A stretch of DNA of 8,038 bases from CAYRML01 sp964425485 (GTDB taxonomy: Bacteria; Bacillota; Dehalobacteriia; UBA4068), in the NCBI GenBank assembly GCA_964425485.1, contig CAYRML010000063.1:1-8038 (forward strand), read 5' to 3'. Below, piece by piece: positions 1 to 6,557 of the stretch. A program made the position numbers and the translations under genes. The notes under the pieces are model-generated. The model was not told where the DNA came from. It did not search any database and saw only the letters and a program-made list of their open reading frames with translations. Every line of letters begins with the position of its first letter. Positions within the stretch are counted from its first letter, which is position 1.

Positions 1-817
1 TGACTTTTACTCCTTCTTCTCTCTCTTCCAATAACACGCCAATCTTTACATTTTCTACCAAAAGAGAAAAATTAACTATATTGATACAATCAGTAGCCTT
101 GGCATTATACCGACTCATAGAGGCCTGGTCAATAGCCATCAGGGAAACCGCTCCCCCATAAAAAAGCTGTAAAGATTCCAAGGCCGCGCCTAAAATCTTC
201 ATATTGGCAAAAGTACGTCTTTCAAAAAGGTTGACACGAACCGTTTCCAAATCCACCCCATATAGCAGCAATTCCGCCGCCACCAACAACACCTCCGGAG
301 TGGTGTTGGAAAAACGAAAGCCTCCACTATCGGAAACTATGCCACTATAAAGCAACATAGCTATATCGGAATTTATGGGACGGCCGGCGGCCTTAATCAG
401 TTTGAAAATTATTTGCGCGGTGGCCGTGGCTTCGACTTCGCGCAAAGTGATAGTCCCCTTATCCATCTCAGCAAAATGATGGTCAATAATATACAAAGGC
501 CTGTCCTTATAATGATCTAACCAGCCGCTGGATGCTCTTTGATAATCACTGCAATCAAGCAATAAGACCATGTCTACCTGCCCAGAGATTTGCGCCGGCT
601 TTTTAATCTGATCAATACCAGGCAAAAAAGCGACATTGGGCGGATAATCATCCTCCAAAACCAATTGCCAACCCTTATGCCGGCCGTCAAAAGCCATAAA
701 AAGAGCCAGCATGGAAGAAATACAATCGGCGTCGGGAGCAAGATGTCCCGCAATCAGTATATTCTTTTTCTCTAAAACAGATAAAATATCGTCATAAACA
801 CTAAGATTATTATTCAT
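1..817 (-). CDS. DHH-family phosphoesterase, NrnA-like (partial, 3' end outside window)
   Basis: The first 272 codons of a DHH/DHHA1 phosphoesterase are present; the reading frame is open to the left edge, so the C-terminus is missing. The metal-binding motifs of the DHH domain are all visible: H25-x-x-P28-D29-x-D31, D88-C-S-D91-x-x-R94, D112-H113-H114, and D163 in a G-I-V-S-D-S-G-G-F-R-F-S-N-T-T-P block (159-174). The Gly-rich substrate-binding motif of the DHHA1 domain would lie beyond the edge and cannot be checked. Family members (NrnA of Bacillus) hydrolyse nanoRNAs and pAp, and related ones hydrolyse cyclic dinucleotides; cytoplasmic, Mn-dependent. Start chosen at ATG 817 because GAGGA lies at 827-831, nine bases upstream. 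It follows rbfA by 25 bases, the usual Bacillota place for this gene at the end of the nusA-infB operon, often before truB. The family call is firm; NrnA versus another DHH substrate class is inferred from position. Confidence 0.9.
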   Translation of the reverse strand, partial: MNNNLSVYDDILSVLEKKNILIAGHLAPDADCISSMLALFMAFDGRHKGWQLVLEDDYPPNVAFLPGIDQIKKPAQISGQVDMVLLLDCSDYQRASSGWLDHYKDRPLYIIDHHFAEMDKGTITLREVEATATAQIIFKLIKAAGRPINSDIAMLLYSGIVSDSGGFRFSNTTPEVLLVAAELLLYGVDLETVRVNLFERRTFANMKILGAALESLQLFYGGAVSLMAIDQASMSRYNAKATDCINIVNFSLLVENVKIGVLLEEREEGVKV

Positions 818-842
818 CGATTGCCGTCCTCAGATTATTTGC

Positions 843-1211
843 TTAGATATCATCTTTATGTGCAGACTCATCGGCCCGAATCTGCTTGTCTATCAAACCA
901 GCCATCTTAATAGCATAAGAAGTGGAATGATCCAGCACGAAAATCAAATCCGGCACCAGGCGGGCCTGCAAACGTTGTCCTAATTTTTTGCGGATAAACC
1001 CTTTGGCGCTCTGCAAGGCGGCCAGCAAATCCTCATCCTTATCGCTATCCAAACTGCTGACATAAATGCGGGCGGAACTTCCATCCGCAGCCGCCTCCAC
1101 ATTAATGACGGAAACAAATCCGATGCGAGGATCCTTCACCTCATAGGCCAAGATTTCCGCCACTTCTTTCTGTATCTCTCCGGCCAAACGGCCGGCTTTA
1201 TTATAAGCCAT
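843..1211 (-). CDS. rbfA: 30S ribosome-binding factor A
   Basis: A 122-residue protein with the length and pattern of RbfA, a single type II KH-fold protein that binds the 30S subunit during late 16S rRNA maturation (helix 1/central pseudoknot region) and is needed for growth in the cold. Visible family traits are the N-terminal R8-L-A-G-E-I-Q-K-E-V helix, the K26-D-P-R-I-G-F-V-S-V strand, and A69-K-G71 matching the A-x-G interruption that RbfA has instead of the GxxG of ordinary KH domains. The C-terminal tail (111-122) is charged and probably flexible. It is tightly coupled to infB: the GGAGG binding site at 1216-1220 shares a base with the infB TAG stop, and only 8 bases separate the genes. 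The call is secure. Confidence 0.97.
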   Translation of the reverse strand: MAYNKAGRLAGEIQKEVAEILAYEVKDPRIGFVSVINVEAAADGSSARIYVSSLDSDKDEDLLAALQSAKGFIRKKLGQRLQARLVPDLIFVLDHSTSYAIKMAGLIDKQIRADESAHKDDI

Positions 1212-1215
1212 TTTT

Positions 1216-1220
1216 CCTCC
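1216..1220 (-). promoter_or_regulatory. Ribosome binding site of rbfA overlapping infB stop
   Basis: On the minus strand GGAGG is followed by five A residues... specifically a short A-run (AAAA) before ATG 1211. The first G of the site is the last base of the infB TAG codon (1220-1222). This arrangement suggests translational coupling, with ribosomes finishing infB re-initiating at rbfA. Confidence 0.75.
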
Positions 1221-4045
1221 TAAAGCTCCCTTTCTACTTTTTCCATCACAAAAATTTCCATGATGTCGCCTTCTTTGAGGTCATGATAATTTTCCAATCC
1301 GATACCGCATTCAAAGCCAGACAACACTTCCTTAGCATCATCTTTAAAGCGACGCAGACTGGAAATATTGCTTTCCGCAATAACTATGCTATCACGGACC
1401 ACACGCACAGAGGCGTTTTTATTAACTTTGCCATCGGAGACATAACAACCGGCAACCATACCGATCTTAGGCACTTTGAAAACCTGACGCACTTCGACAT
1501 GGCCGATAATTTGTTCTTTTAATTCCGGTTCTAAAAGACCGGACATGGCCTTTTTCACATCCTCAATAGCATCATAGATAACGCGATAGAGGCGTATATC
1601 CACGGCTTCGGTTTCCGCCGCTTTTCTGGCATTGGCATCCGGCCGTACGTTAAAACCAATAATGATAGCATTAGAGGCGCTGGCAAGCATGATATCCGAC
1701 TCCTTGATGCCGCCGACACCAGCATGGATTACATTTACTTTTACTTCCTGAGTTTCCTCATTCAGTTTAAGTAAAGATTGCTCCACAGCTTCCACAGAGC
1801 CTTGGACATCACCCTTAATGATGATATTGAGATCCTTGATCTCGCCCTCTTCTATCCGTTTGAACAAATCGTCAAGACTGACACGGGACGACTTGCGCAA
1901 TTCCTCTTCCCGTTTCTTCAATTGTTGCTTATAAGCTACTAAACGTGCATCCTTATCATCTTTGACAGAAATAAATATCTCTCCGGCTTCTGGCACCTCT
2001 GCAAAGCCCAGTACTTCAATAGGCACGGATGGTCCAGCTGATTTCGCCTTGCGTCCCTTATAGTCAAACATAGCACGCACCTTACCAAATACGGCGCCGG
2101 CCAACAAATTGTCACCAATCTTTAAGGTTCCTTTTTGCACCAGCAAAGTAGCCACCGGGCCGCGGTTTTTATCCAATTTGGCTTCTACCACAGTGCCTCT
2201 GGCCTGACGTTTGGGATTGGCTTTCAGTTCCGCAACTTCCGCCACCAAGAGAATCATTTCCAAAAGATTTTCGATACCAACACCTGATTTTGCCGAAACC
2301 GGTACCATCACTGTATCGCCGCCCCATTCTTCCGGTACCAGGCCATGCTCAACCAGGGCCTGTTTAACCCTGTCCGGATTGGCCGCTTCTTTATCTATCT
2401 TATTGATAGCCACGATTATTGGAACCTTGGCCGCTTTGGAGTGGTTGATAGCCTCTATAGTCTGCGGCATCACGCCATCATCTGCAGCCACGACCAGGAT
2501 GGAAATATCCGTGATCTGAGCGCCTCTGGCCCGCATGGCCGTAAAGGCTTCATGACCTGGGGTATCAAGGAAGGTGATCTTTTTATTTTTGATTTCTACT
2601 TGATAAGCGCCGATATGTTGCGTTATACCGCCGGCTTCCGTAGCGATGACATCTGTTTTCCGGATAGCATCCAAAAGCGAGGTTTTACCATGGTCGACAT
2701 GGCCCATAACGGTAACGATAGGCGGACGCTCTTGCATCATTTTTTCATCATCTTCGATATCTTCCATTATTTCCGCCGCTTTATCGGCTTTTACTTCAAC
2801 GGTAATGCCGAATTCATCAGCGATCAAAATTGCCGTATCGGAATCCAACTCTTGATTTATGGTGGCCATGATACCCAGCTCGAATAATTTCTTGATAATT
2901 TCGGCTGCGGTTTTGCTCATGCTTTTGGCCAGCTCTCCCAAAATAACGGTTTCGCCGATAATGATTTTTTTCGGCACGACGGCCGGCATTTCTCTTTTTA
3001 TTTCTTTTCTATTTCTAAAATTTTTATTATCTTTATTTTTATTAAATTTGCCTTTTTTGGCTTTTTCCGCCTCATGACTACGCTCATGAATAATATCTTT
3101 GACAAAAACTTTTTTCTCCGGCCGATAATTGCCGGCAGGTTTTTCTATAACCGGAACATATTTCATATTAGGATCTAAAGGTTGTTTGGCTTTTTGGCTG
3201 CGCCCTTGCCCTTCATTGCGCGATTGCGGACGCTCTGGCCTATCCTTGCCCTGATAACCGGCTGACGATTGCGGGCGATCCGGCCTACCGGCTTGCGGAC
3301 GGGCAGGCCTGTCCTGCGCCCCACCTGGTCTTTGTTTATACCCGTCACTGTTACGGGTATATGGGGCGGGTTTGCCTTGATTGCCTGTCGATGGCCTGTT
3401 TGGGCGAGGCCCTTCTCCGGTTTGCGGACGTTGCGGCCTGCTTTGCGCTTTATCAAAAGTCTTTTTCGGGGATTGTCCTGGAACAGGAGCCTTCTTTACC
3501 ATCGGCTTTTGAGCAGGCGGAACAGCTGCCGCCGATTTTTTCTCCACAGAAGATTCTCGAGAAGGTTCTTGGAAAATAGGAGTTTTTTCTTCTTTAGGTA
3601 CAGAGGGAGCAATCTCTTTGACGGCAATAACCTCTTGCTCGACCATAGCCGAAGCATGCTCTGCTTTTTCTGCATCAGCTTTTATCTGATCCTTTTCGAC
3701 GGCAGGGCTCTCAAGTTCTTTTAAGCCTTCTCCGGCTTTTTCTTTTGCCACTATGGGTCCATCGGCCACTATGGTTTTTTCCGCTTCCAAAGCGGCTTCC
3801 TGTACCTCCGCTTTGGGAATACGAGTCACCTTAGGCACAAAACCGCCGGCAGCGGGGCCTGCTTTGCCTTTATTACCTTTAACAGATTGGCGCAGCATAT
3901 CCGCGTATTTATCATCCACGGCCACCATATGGCTTTTGGCCTCAAACCCCATTTTTTGCAGACGTTTGATAACATCCTTACTTTCCAGATCCAGCTCTTT
4001 TGCCAGTTCATACACCTTAATTTTCACCAAATAAAACACTCCCAT
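1220..4045 (-). CDS. infB: Translation initiation factor IF-2
   Basis: A 941-residue IF2, the GTPase that places fMet-tRNA on the 30S subunit and drives 50S joining. Order of parts: IF2-N domain near 8-60 (V-Y-E-L-A-K-E-L), a long linker, a second IF2-N domain near 362-415, and the G domain from about 440. GTPase motifs are intact: G1 G448-H-V-D-H-G-K-T455, G3 D494-T-P-G-H498, G4 N548-K-I-D551, G5 S584-A-K586. Beta-barrel domain II, domain III and the C-terminal fMet-binding barrel follow, ending in V-E-R-E-L. The linker is acidic and Ala/Glu/Lys-rich near 76-172, then basic and Arg/Pro/Gln/Gly-rich near 193-300. The start is uncertain: ATG 4045 (AGGGA 8 bases upstream) is listed, but TTG 4030 or GTG 4027 lie behind a GGGAG at 4039-4043 and match the usual family N-terminus (K-x-K-V-Y-E-L) better. 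ylxQ ends 39 bases upstream; rbfA follows after 8. Confidence 0.97.
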   Translation of the reverse strand: MGVFYLVKIKVYELAKELDLESKDVIKRLQKMGFEAKSHMVAVDDKYADMLRQSVKGNKGKAGPAAGGFVPKVTRIPKAEVQEAALEAEKTIVADGPIVAKEKAGEGLKELESPAVEKDQIKADAEKAEHASAMVEQEVIAVKEIAPSVPKEEKTPIFQEPSRESSVEKKSAAAVPPAQKPMVKKAPVPGQSPKKTFDKAQSRPQRPQTGEGPRPNRPSTGNQGKPAPYTRNSDGYKQRPGGAQDRPARPQAGRPDRPQSSAGYQGKDRPERPQSRNEGQGRSQKAKQPLDPNMKYVPVIEKPAGNYRPEKKVFVKDIIHERSHEAEKAKKGKFNKNKDNKNFRNRKEIKREMPAVVPKKIIIGETVILGELAKSMSKTAAEIIKKLFELGIMATINQELDSDTAILIADEFGITVEVKADKAAEIMEDIEDDEKMMQERPPIVTVMGHVDHGKTSLLDAIRKTDVIATEAGGITQHIGAYQVEIKNKKITFLDTPGHEAFTAMRARGAQITDISILVVAADDGVMPQTIEAINHSKAAKVPIIVAINKIDKEAANPDRVKQALVEHGLVPEEWGGDTVMVPVSAKSGVGIENLLEMILLVAEVAELKANPKRQARGTVVEAKLDKNRGPVATLLVQKGTLKIGDNLLAGAVFGKVRAMFDYKGRKAKSAGPSVPIEVLGFAEVPEAGEIFISVKDDKDARLVAYKQQLKKREEELRKSSRVSLDDLFKRIEEGEIKDLNIIIKGDVQGSVEAVEQSLLKLNEETQEVKVNVIHAGVGGIKESDIMLASASNAIIIGFNVRPDANARKAAETEAVDIRLYRVIYDAIEDVKKAMSGLLEPELKEQIIGHVEVRQVFKVPKIGMVAGCYVSDGKVNKNASVRVVRDSIVIAESNISSLRRFKDDAKEVLSGFECGIGLENYHDLKEGDIMEIFVMEKVEREL

Positions 4046-4058
4046 TCTTTTGATCCCT
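4039..4058 (-). promoter_or_regulatory. Two competing ribosome binding sites for infB
   Basis: AGGGA (4054-4058) is 8 bases before ATG 4045. GGGAG (4039-4043) overlaps that ATG and is 8 bases before TTG 4030 and 11 before GTG 4027. The two possibilities give IF2 proteins differing by 5 or 6 N-terminal residues. The sequence alone does not decide; N-terminal family conservation favours the downstream starts, codon preference favours ATG. Confidence 0.5.
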
Positions 4059-4059
4059 A

Positions 4060-4080
4060 TTTACTGATCCCCTCAGTAAA
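4060..4080 (-). other. Perfect 8-bp hairpin between ylxQ and infB
   Basis: Read on the minus strand, arms TTTACTGA (4073-4080) and TCAGTAAA (4060-4067) enclose the loop GGGGA (4068-4072). It begins 5 bases after the ylxQ TGA stop (4085-4087) and ends just before the AGGGA site for ATG 4045. There is no U-run, so it is not an intrinsic terminator. The heptamer GGGATCA occurs twice, at 4065-4071 (loop and arm) and 4051-4057 (binding-site region), 14 bases apart. It could affect infB translation or be an mRNA processing/stability element; function is inferred only from position. Confidence 0.5.
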
Positions 4081-4084
4081 ACAA

Positions 4085-4414
4085 TCAATTACCTTCTTGC
4101 AATAATTTCTCTATAGCAACAGCAAATCCGGCATCCAATACAGCTAATGCACCACGTGCTGATTTGCCGACCATATAACCTAGAGCAGCTTTATGCTGCC
4201 AGTAATATAATTTTATTTTTTTATCCCTACAAGCACCCGACAGCACTTCTTTAACCTGGTTGGCCGCATCGTCGGCAATTAAAAGCATTTTAGCCTTACC
4301 ATTTTTAACGGCTGAAAGAGCCGGAACATCGCCGGCGGCAATTTTGCCAGCCCTTTGGGCTAATCCAACATAATTAGCTATTCTTTTATCACGGACAGAC
4401 AAAGCATCGATCAT
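4085..4414 (-). CDS. ylxQ: L7Ae-family RNA-binding protein YlxQ
   Basis: A 109-residue protein of the L7Ae/L30e/S12e/Gadd45 family. Family features include the N-terminal helix ending L-A-Q-R-A-G-K-I-A-A-G (18-28), a strand M-L-L-I-A-D-D-A (43-50) and the G-K-S-A-R-G-A-L-A-V-L-D-A-G-F-A region near the C-terminus. Archaeal and eukaryotic relatives bind kink-turn RNA; the Bacillota YlxQ proteins sit in the nusA-infB operon and are thought to bind RNA, but their cellular target is not well defined, so no reaction is claimed. The ATG at 4414 overlaps the TGA of rnpM (shared ATGA, 4411-4414), indicating translational coupling, with GGGGGA six bases before the start. Confidence 0.9.
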   Translation of the reverse strand: MIDALSVRDKRIANYVGLAQRAGKIAAGDVPALSAVKNGKAKMLLIADDAANQVKEVLSGACRDKKIKLYYWQHKAALGYMVGKSARGALAVLDAGFAVAIEKLLQEGN

Positions 4415-4683
4415 GTTTTATCCCCCGCTATTTGCTCCCTGATAATTTGCACGACTTCCTCAGGTATCTTATTTTTCAAAGATTTCTCCAAGGATTTGCT
4501 TTTAATTGCCTTTTGCAAGCAACCCTCATCAAAGCACAAATAGGCGCCCCGACCGTTTTTTTTGCCGGTCGGATCTATAAATATCTCGCCCTCCGGGCTG
4601 CGCACAATACGCATAAGTTCCTTTTTATCTTGAAATTCGCGACAGCCAACACACATACGCTGAGGCTTGGATTTAACTGTCAT
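4411..4683 (-). CDS. rnpM: RNase P modulator RnpM (YlxR family, DUF448)
   Basis: A 90-residue YlxR-family protein. Diagnostic motifs are P7-Q-R-M-C11-V-G-C14-R near the N-terminus and G44-R-G-A-Y-L-C50 with C55 further on; the four cysteines are spaced as two pairs. The protein is small and basic except at its C-terminus, as expected for an RNA binder. YlxR of Bacillus subtilis has been renamed RnpM because it binds RNase P RNA and modulates RNase P activity; that role is transferred here by family, not shown by the sequence. The start is ATG 4683, with AAGGAG (4690-4695) six bases upstream. It lies 36 bases after nusA and overlaps ylxQ by four bases. Confidence 0.93.
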   Translation of the reverse strand: MTVKSKPQRMCVGCREFQDKKELMRIVRSPEGEIFIDPTGKKNGRGAYLCFDEGCLQKAIKSKSLEKSLKNKIPEEVVQIIREQIAGDKT

Positions 4684-4719
4684 CTTTTGCTCCTTAAAAC
4701 ATATTTAAAACTTATTTAC

Positions 4720-5934
4720 TTATTTATCAGTAGATAAAGCTTCTTCAGTTTCCCCGTCTTCAGTAATTATATCTTCAACATCCATATCGTCTTCTTCATA
4801 AGACATATCTGACTCTTTATAAAGGTCGGCACCCTCATCATAGGCGTCATCTTCATATTCCGAATCCTCATAAGCATCAGATGCAAGCAGCTGTTCATCT
4901 TCAGCAGCTTGGGATTCGCTCTTGATATCAATTTTCCAGCCGGTTAAACGCGCCGCCAGACGCGCATTTTGTCCTTCCTTGCCAATAGCCAAGGAAAGTT
5001 GAAAATCGGGTACTATAACCTGGGCAAATTTTTCCCTTTCACTAATAGCCACAGACACCACTTTGGCCGGAGAAAGAGCATTGCTGACAAAAATTACCGG
5101 GTCTTCATCCCAGCGTACAACTTCGATCTTTTCACCGGATAGCTCATTGACAATTGCCTGCACGCGCATACCTTTGGCACCAACGCAAGCGCCAACCGGG
5201 TCAATATTTTCATCTTTGCTGTAGACAGCGATTTTGGAACGTTGGCCAGGTTCCCTGACCACAAATTTGATCTCAACCAAACCCTCACTGATCTCCGGCA
5301 CTTCCATCTCAAACAATCTTTTCAACAATCCAGGATGAGTGCGAGAAACCATAATCTGCGGGCCTTTAGTTGTTTTTTTAATTTCCAATAAATATACTTT
5401 AAGCCTTGTCCCCTGGGCATATCTTTCACCTGGGATTTGCTCCGCGGGAACTAAAAGAGCTTCTGATTTACCTAAATCTATATAAATATTCTTATTTTCC
5501 TGACGCAAAACAGTCCCATTAATGATATCATCTTTGCGGCCAGAAAATTGATCATAAACCATAGTCCGTTCGGCTTCTCTGATCCTTTGCACCACCACAT
5601 GTTTGGCAGTCTGGGCAGCAATACGGCCGAAGGATTTTGGCGTTACTTCCGATTCGAAGACATCGCCCACTTCAAAATCAGGATCGAACTGTCTGGCTTC
5701 CGCCAAAGAAATTTCCAAACATTCGTCCTCCGGTTCTTCTACCACCTCTTTGCGGAAAAAGACATGGATATCCCCATTATTTTTATCTATCTCCACCCTG
5801 ACATTCTGGGATGAACCAAAATTCTTTTTATAAGCCGAAATAAGGGCCGCTTCTATGGCCTCCAGCAAAACATCCATCTGAATACCTTTTTCTTTTTCCA
5901 GGTCTTTCAGGGCTTCAATAAAATCCGCATTCAT
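4720..5934 (-). CDS. nusA: Transcription termination/antitermination protein NusA
   Basis: A 404-residue NusA (counted from ATG 5934), the RNA polymerase-associated factor controlling pausing, termination and antitermination. Order: N-terminal RNAP-binding domain (about 1-125, starting M-N-A-D-F-I-E-A-L), S1 domain (about 134-199), KH1 (about 200-275, loop G252-A-K-G255) and KH2 (about 276-340, loop G318-K-E-G321). The core ends like other Bacillota NusA, without the AR repeats of Escherichia coli. After residue 340 comes a 64-residue tail with 28 Asp/Glu and only two Lys; it is rich in Tyr and Ser and predicted disordered. The start is debatable: AAGGAG (5947-5952) is 6 bases before an in-frame TTG at 5940 but 12 before ATG 5934. 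Family conservation favours ATG; TTG would add two residues. It follows rimP after 27 bases. Confidence 0.97.
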   Translation of the reverse strand: MNADFIEALKDLEKEKGIQMDVLLEAIEAALISAYKKNFGSSQNVRVEIDKNNGDIHVFFRKEVVEEPEDECLEISLAEARQFDPDFEVGDVFESEVTPKSFGRIAAQTAKHVVVQRIREAERTMVYDQFSGRKDDIINGTVLRQENKNIYIDLGKSEALLVPAEQIPGERYAQGTRLKVYLLEIKKTTKGPQIMVSRTHPGLLKRLFEMEVPEISEGLVEIKFVVREPGQRSKIAVYSKDENIDPVGACVGAKGMRVQAIVNELSGEKIEVVRWDEDPVIFVSNALSPAKVVSVAISEREKFAQVIVPDFQLSLAIGKEGQNARLAARLTGWKIDIKSESQAAEDEQLLASDAYEDSEYEDDAYDEGADLYKESDMSYEEDDMDVEDIITEDGETEEALSTDK

Positions 5935-5946
5935 TATCAAATTTCA

Positions 5947-5952
5947 CTCCTT
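5947..5952 (-). promoter_or_regulatory. nusA ribosome binding site with two candidate starts
   Basis: AAGGAG on the minus strand is optimally placed for the in-frame TTG at 5938-5940 (6-base spacing) and rather far from ATG 5932-5934 (12-base spacing). Initiation at TTG would give M-I-M-N-A-D-F. The conserved NusA N-terminus begins at the ATG. Confidence 0.6.
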
Positions 5953-5961
5953 AATCTTATA

Positions 5962-6444
5962 TTAAAATTTCGCGACCAAAGATGTTTTCGCTATTTTATC
6001 AAAAGGGATTTCTACCAGGGCATCCGCTGCTTTCAGCTTTAATATGCCCTCTTCCAATCCTAATAGAATCCCTTGATATTGCTTTTGCCCTGCCAATGGC
6101 TGATAGAGGCTGACCAAAACAGTCTCCCCGGCAAAACGGATAAAATCAGCTTCTTTTTTCAGTGGTCTCTCGATGCCTGGGGAAGATACTTCCAGTATAT
6201 ATGCTGTGCCGATCGGGTCTTTTTCATCCAAAAGGTCACTCAAAGCTTCGCTGACCAGCTGGCAACACTGATGGTCTATAGGCTCCTCTTGCCTGTCAAT
6301 GAATACGCGCACTATCCATTGGCCGCCTTCTTTGACATATTCCGCATCTACCAGCTCCAGCCCATAACGAGCCGTGATAGGCTGAGCAAAATCATAGACC
6401 AATGCGGCTATATTTATATTTGCATTCTTCTTCTTTTCTGACAT
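5962..6444 (-). CDS. rimP: Ribosome maturation factor RimP
   Basis: A 160-residue RimP (YlxS/P15a family), a cytoplasmic factor that binds free 30S subunits and promotes early assembly around S12 and the pseudoknot. The central signature L84-E-V-S-S-P-G-I-E-R-P-L95 is intact and lies at the expected junction between the N-terminal alpha/beta domain and the C-terminal SH3-like barrel (about 104-160). The N-terminus carries a short basic, Asn/Lys-rich extension (4-9). The start ATG 6444 is preceded by AGGTG (6449-6453). It is the first gene of the operon; its leader carries a promoter at 6521-6549 and a terminator-like hairpin at 6468-6491, so entry of polymerase into the operon may be regulated. 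Confidence 0.96.
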   Translation of the reverse strand: MSEKKKNANINIAALVYDFAQPITARYGLELVDAEYVKEGGQWIVRVFIDRQEEPIDHQCCQLVSEALSDLLDEKDPIGTAYILEVSSPGIERPLKKEADFIRFAGETVLVSLYQPLAGQKQYQGILLGLEEGILKLKAADALVEIPFDKIAKTSLVAKF

Positions 6445-6459
6445 AATTCACCTGCTTAT

Positions 6460-6491
6460 GAAAGTAAAAAGTGGGTTCCTTGACCCACTTT
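6460..6491 (-). terminator. Rho-independent terminator / possible attenuator in rimP leader
   Basis: On the minus strand a perfect 9-bp stem, AAAGTGGGT (6483-6491) and ACCCACTTT (6468-6476), with loop CAAGGA (6477-6482), runs directly into a U-rich tract (TTTTTACTTT, counting the last arm bases, 6461-6470). It lies 67 bases after the uppP stop and can end uppP transcripts. But it also lies downstream of the only good promoter for rimP (6521-6549) and only about 15 bases before the rimP start, leaving no room for a promoter between. It may therefore act as an attenuator of the rimP-nusA-infB operon. Confidence 0.8.
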
Positions 6492-6520
6492 CCATAACAC
6501 AACATCACTTTACCTTGTAT

Positions 6521-6549
6521 ATTTTATCACATATCTTTAATTATAACAA
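6521..6549 (-). promoter_or_regulatory. Predicted housekeeping sigma promoter for the rimP operon
   Basis: TTGTTA (-35, 6544-6549; 4 of 6 to consensus), a 17-bp spacer, and TAAAAT (-10, 6521-6526; 5 of 6), preceded by TGA, which also matches an extended -10. The expected transcription start is about 6514-6515, giving a leader of roughly 70 bases that contains the terminator-like hairpin. It lies between the uppP stop (6558) and rimP. Confidence 0.65.
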
Positions 6550-6557
6550 CATTTTTT

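Noticed and set aside
2345..2887. Plus-strand open frame of 180 codons
   Set aside because: It lies wholly opposite the conserved IF2 G domain, has no plausible binding site or family resemblance, and is explained by codon bias of infB on the other strand.
3175..3456. Minus-strand 93-codon frame rich in Arg/Gly/Pro
   Set aside because: It is an alternate-frame reading of the same IF2 linker codons, with no separate ribosome binding site seen.
3146..3469. Repeated RPQ-coding DNA as a CRISPR or tandem repeat
   Set aside because: Copies are short, irregularly spaced and imperfect at DNA level; they encode protein low complexity within an intact infB frame.
3269..3724. Plus-strand open frame of 151 codons rich in Arg/Leu/Phe
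   Set aside because: It is antisense to the low-complexity IF2 linker; repetitive Pro/Arg/Gln and Ala/Glu codons keep the opposite frames open by composition.
4060..4080. Hairpin before infB as an intrinsic terminator
   Set aside because: No U-tract follows it, and infB, rbfA and the phosphoesterase depend on transcription through it.
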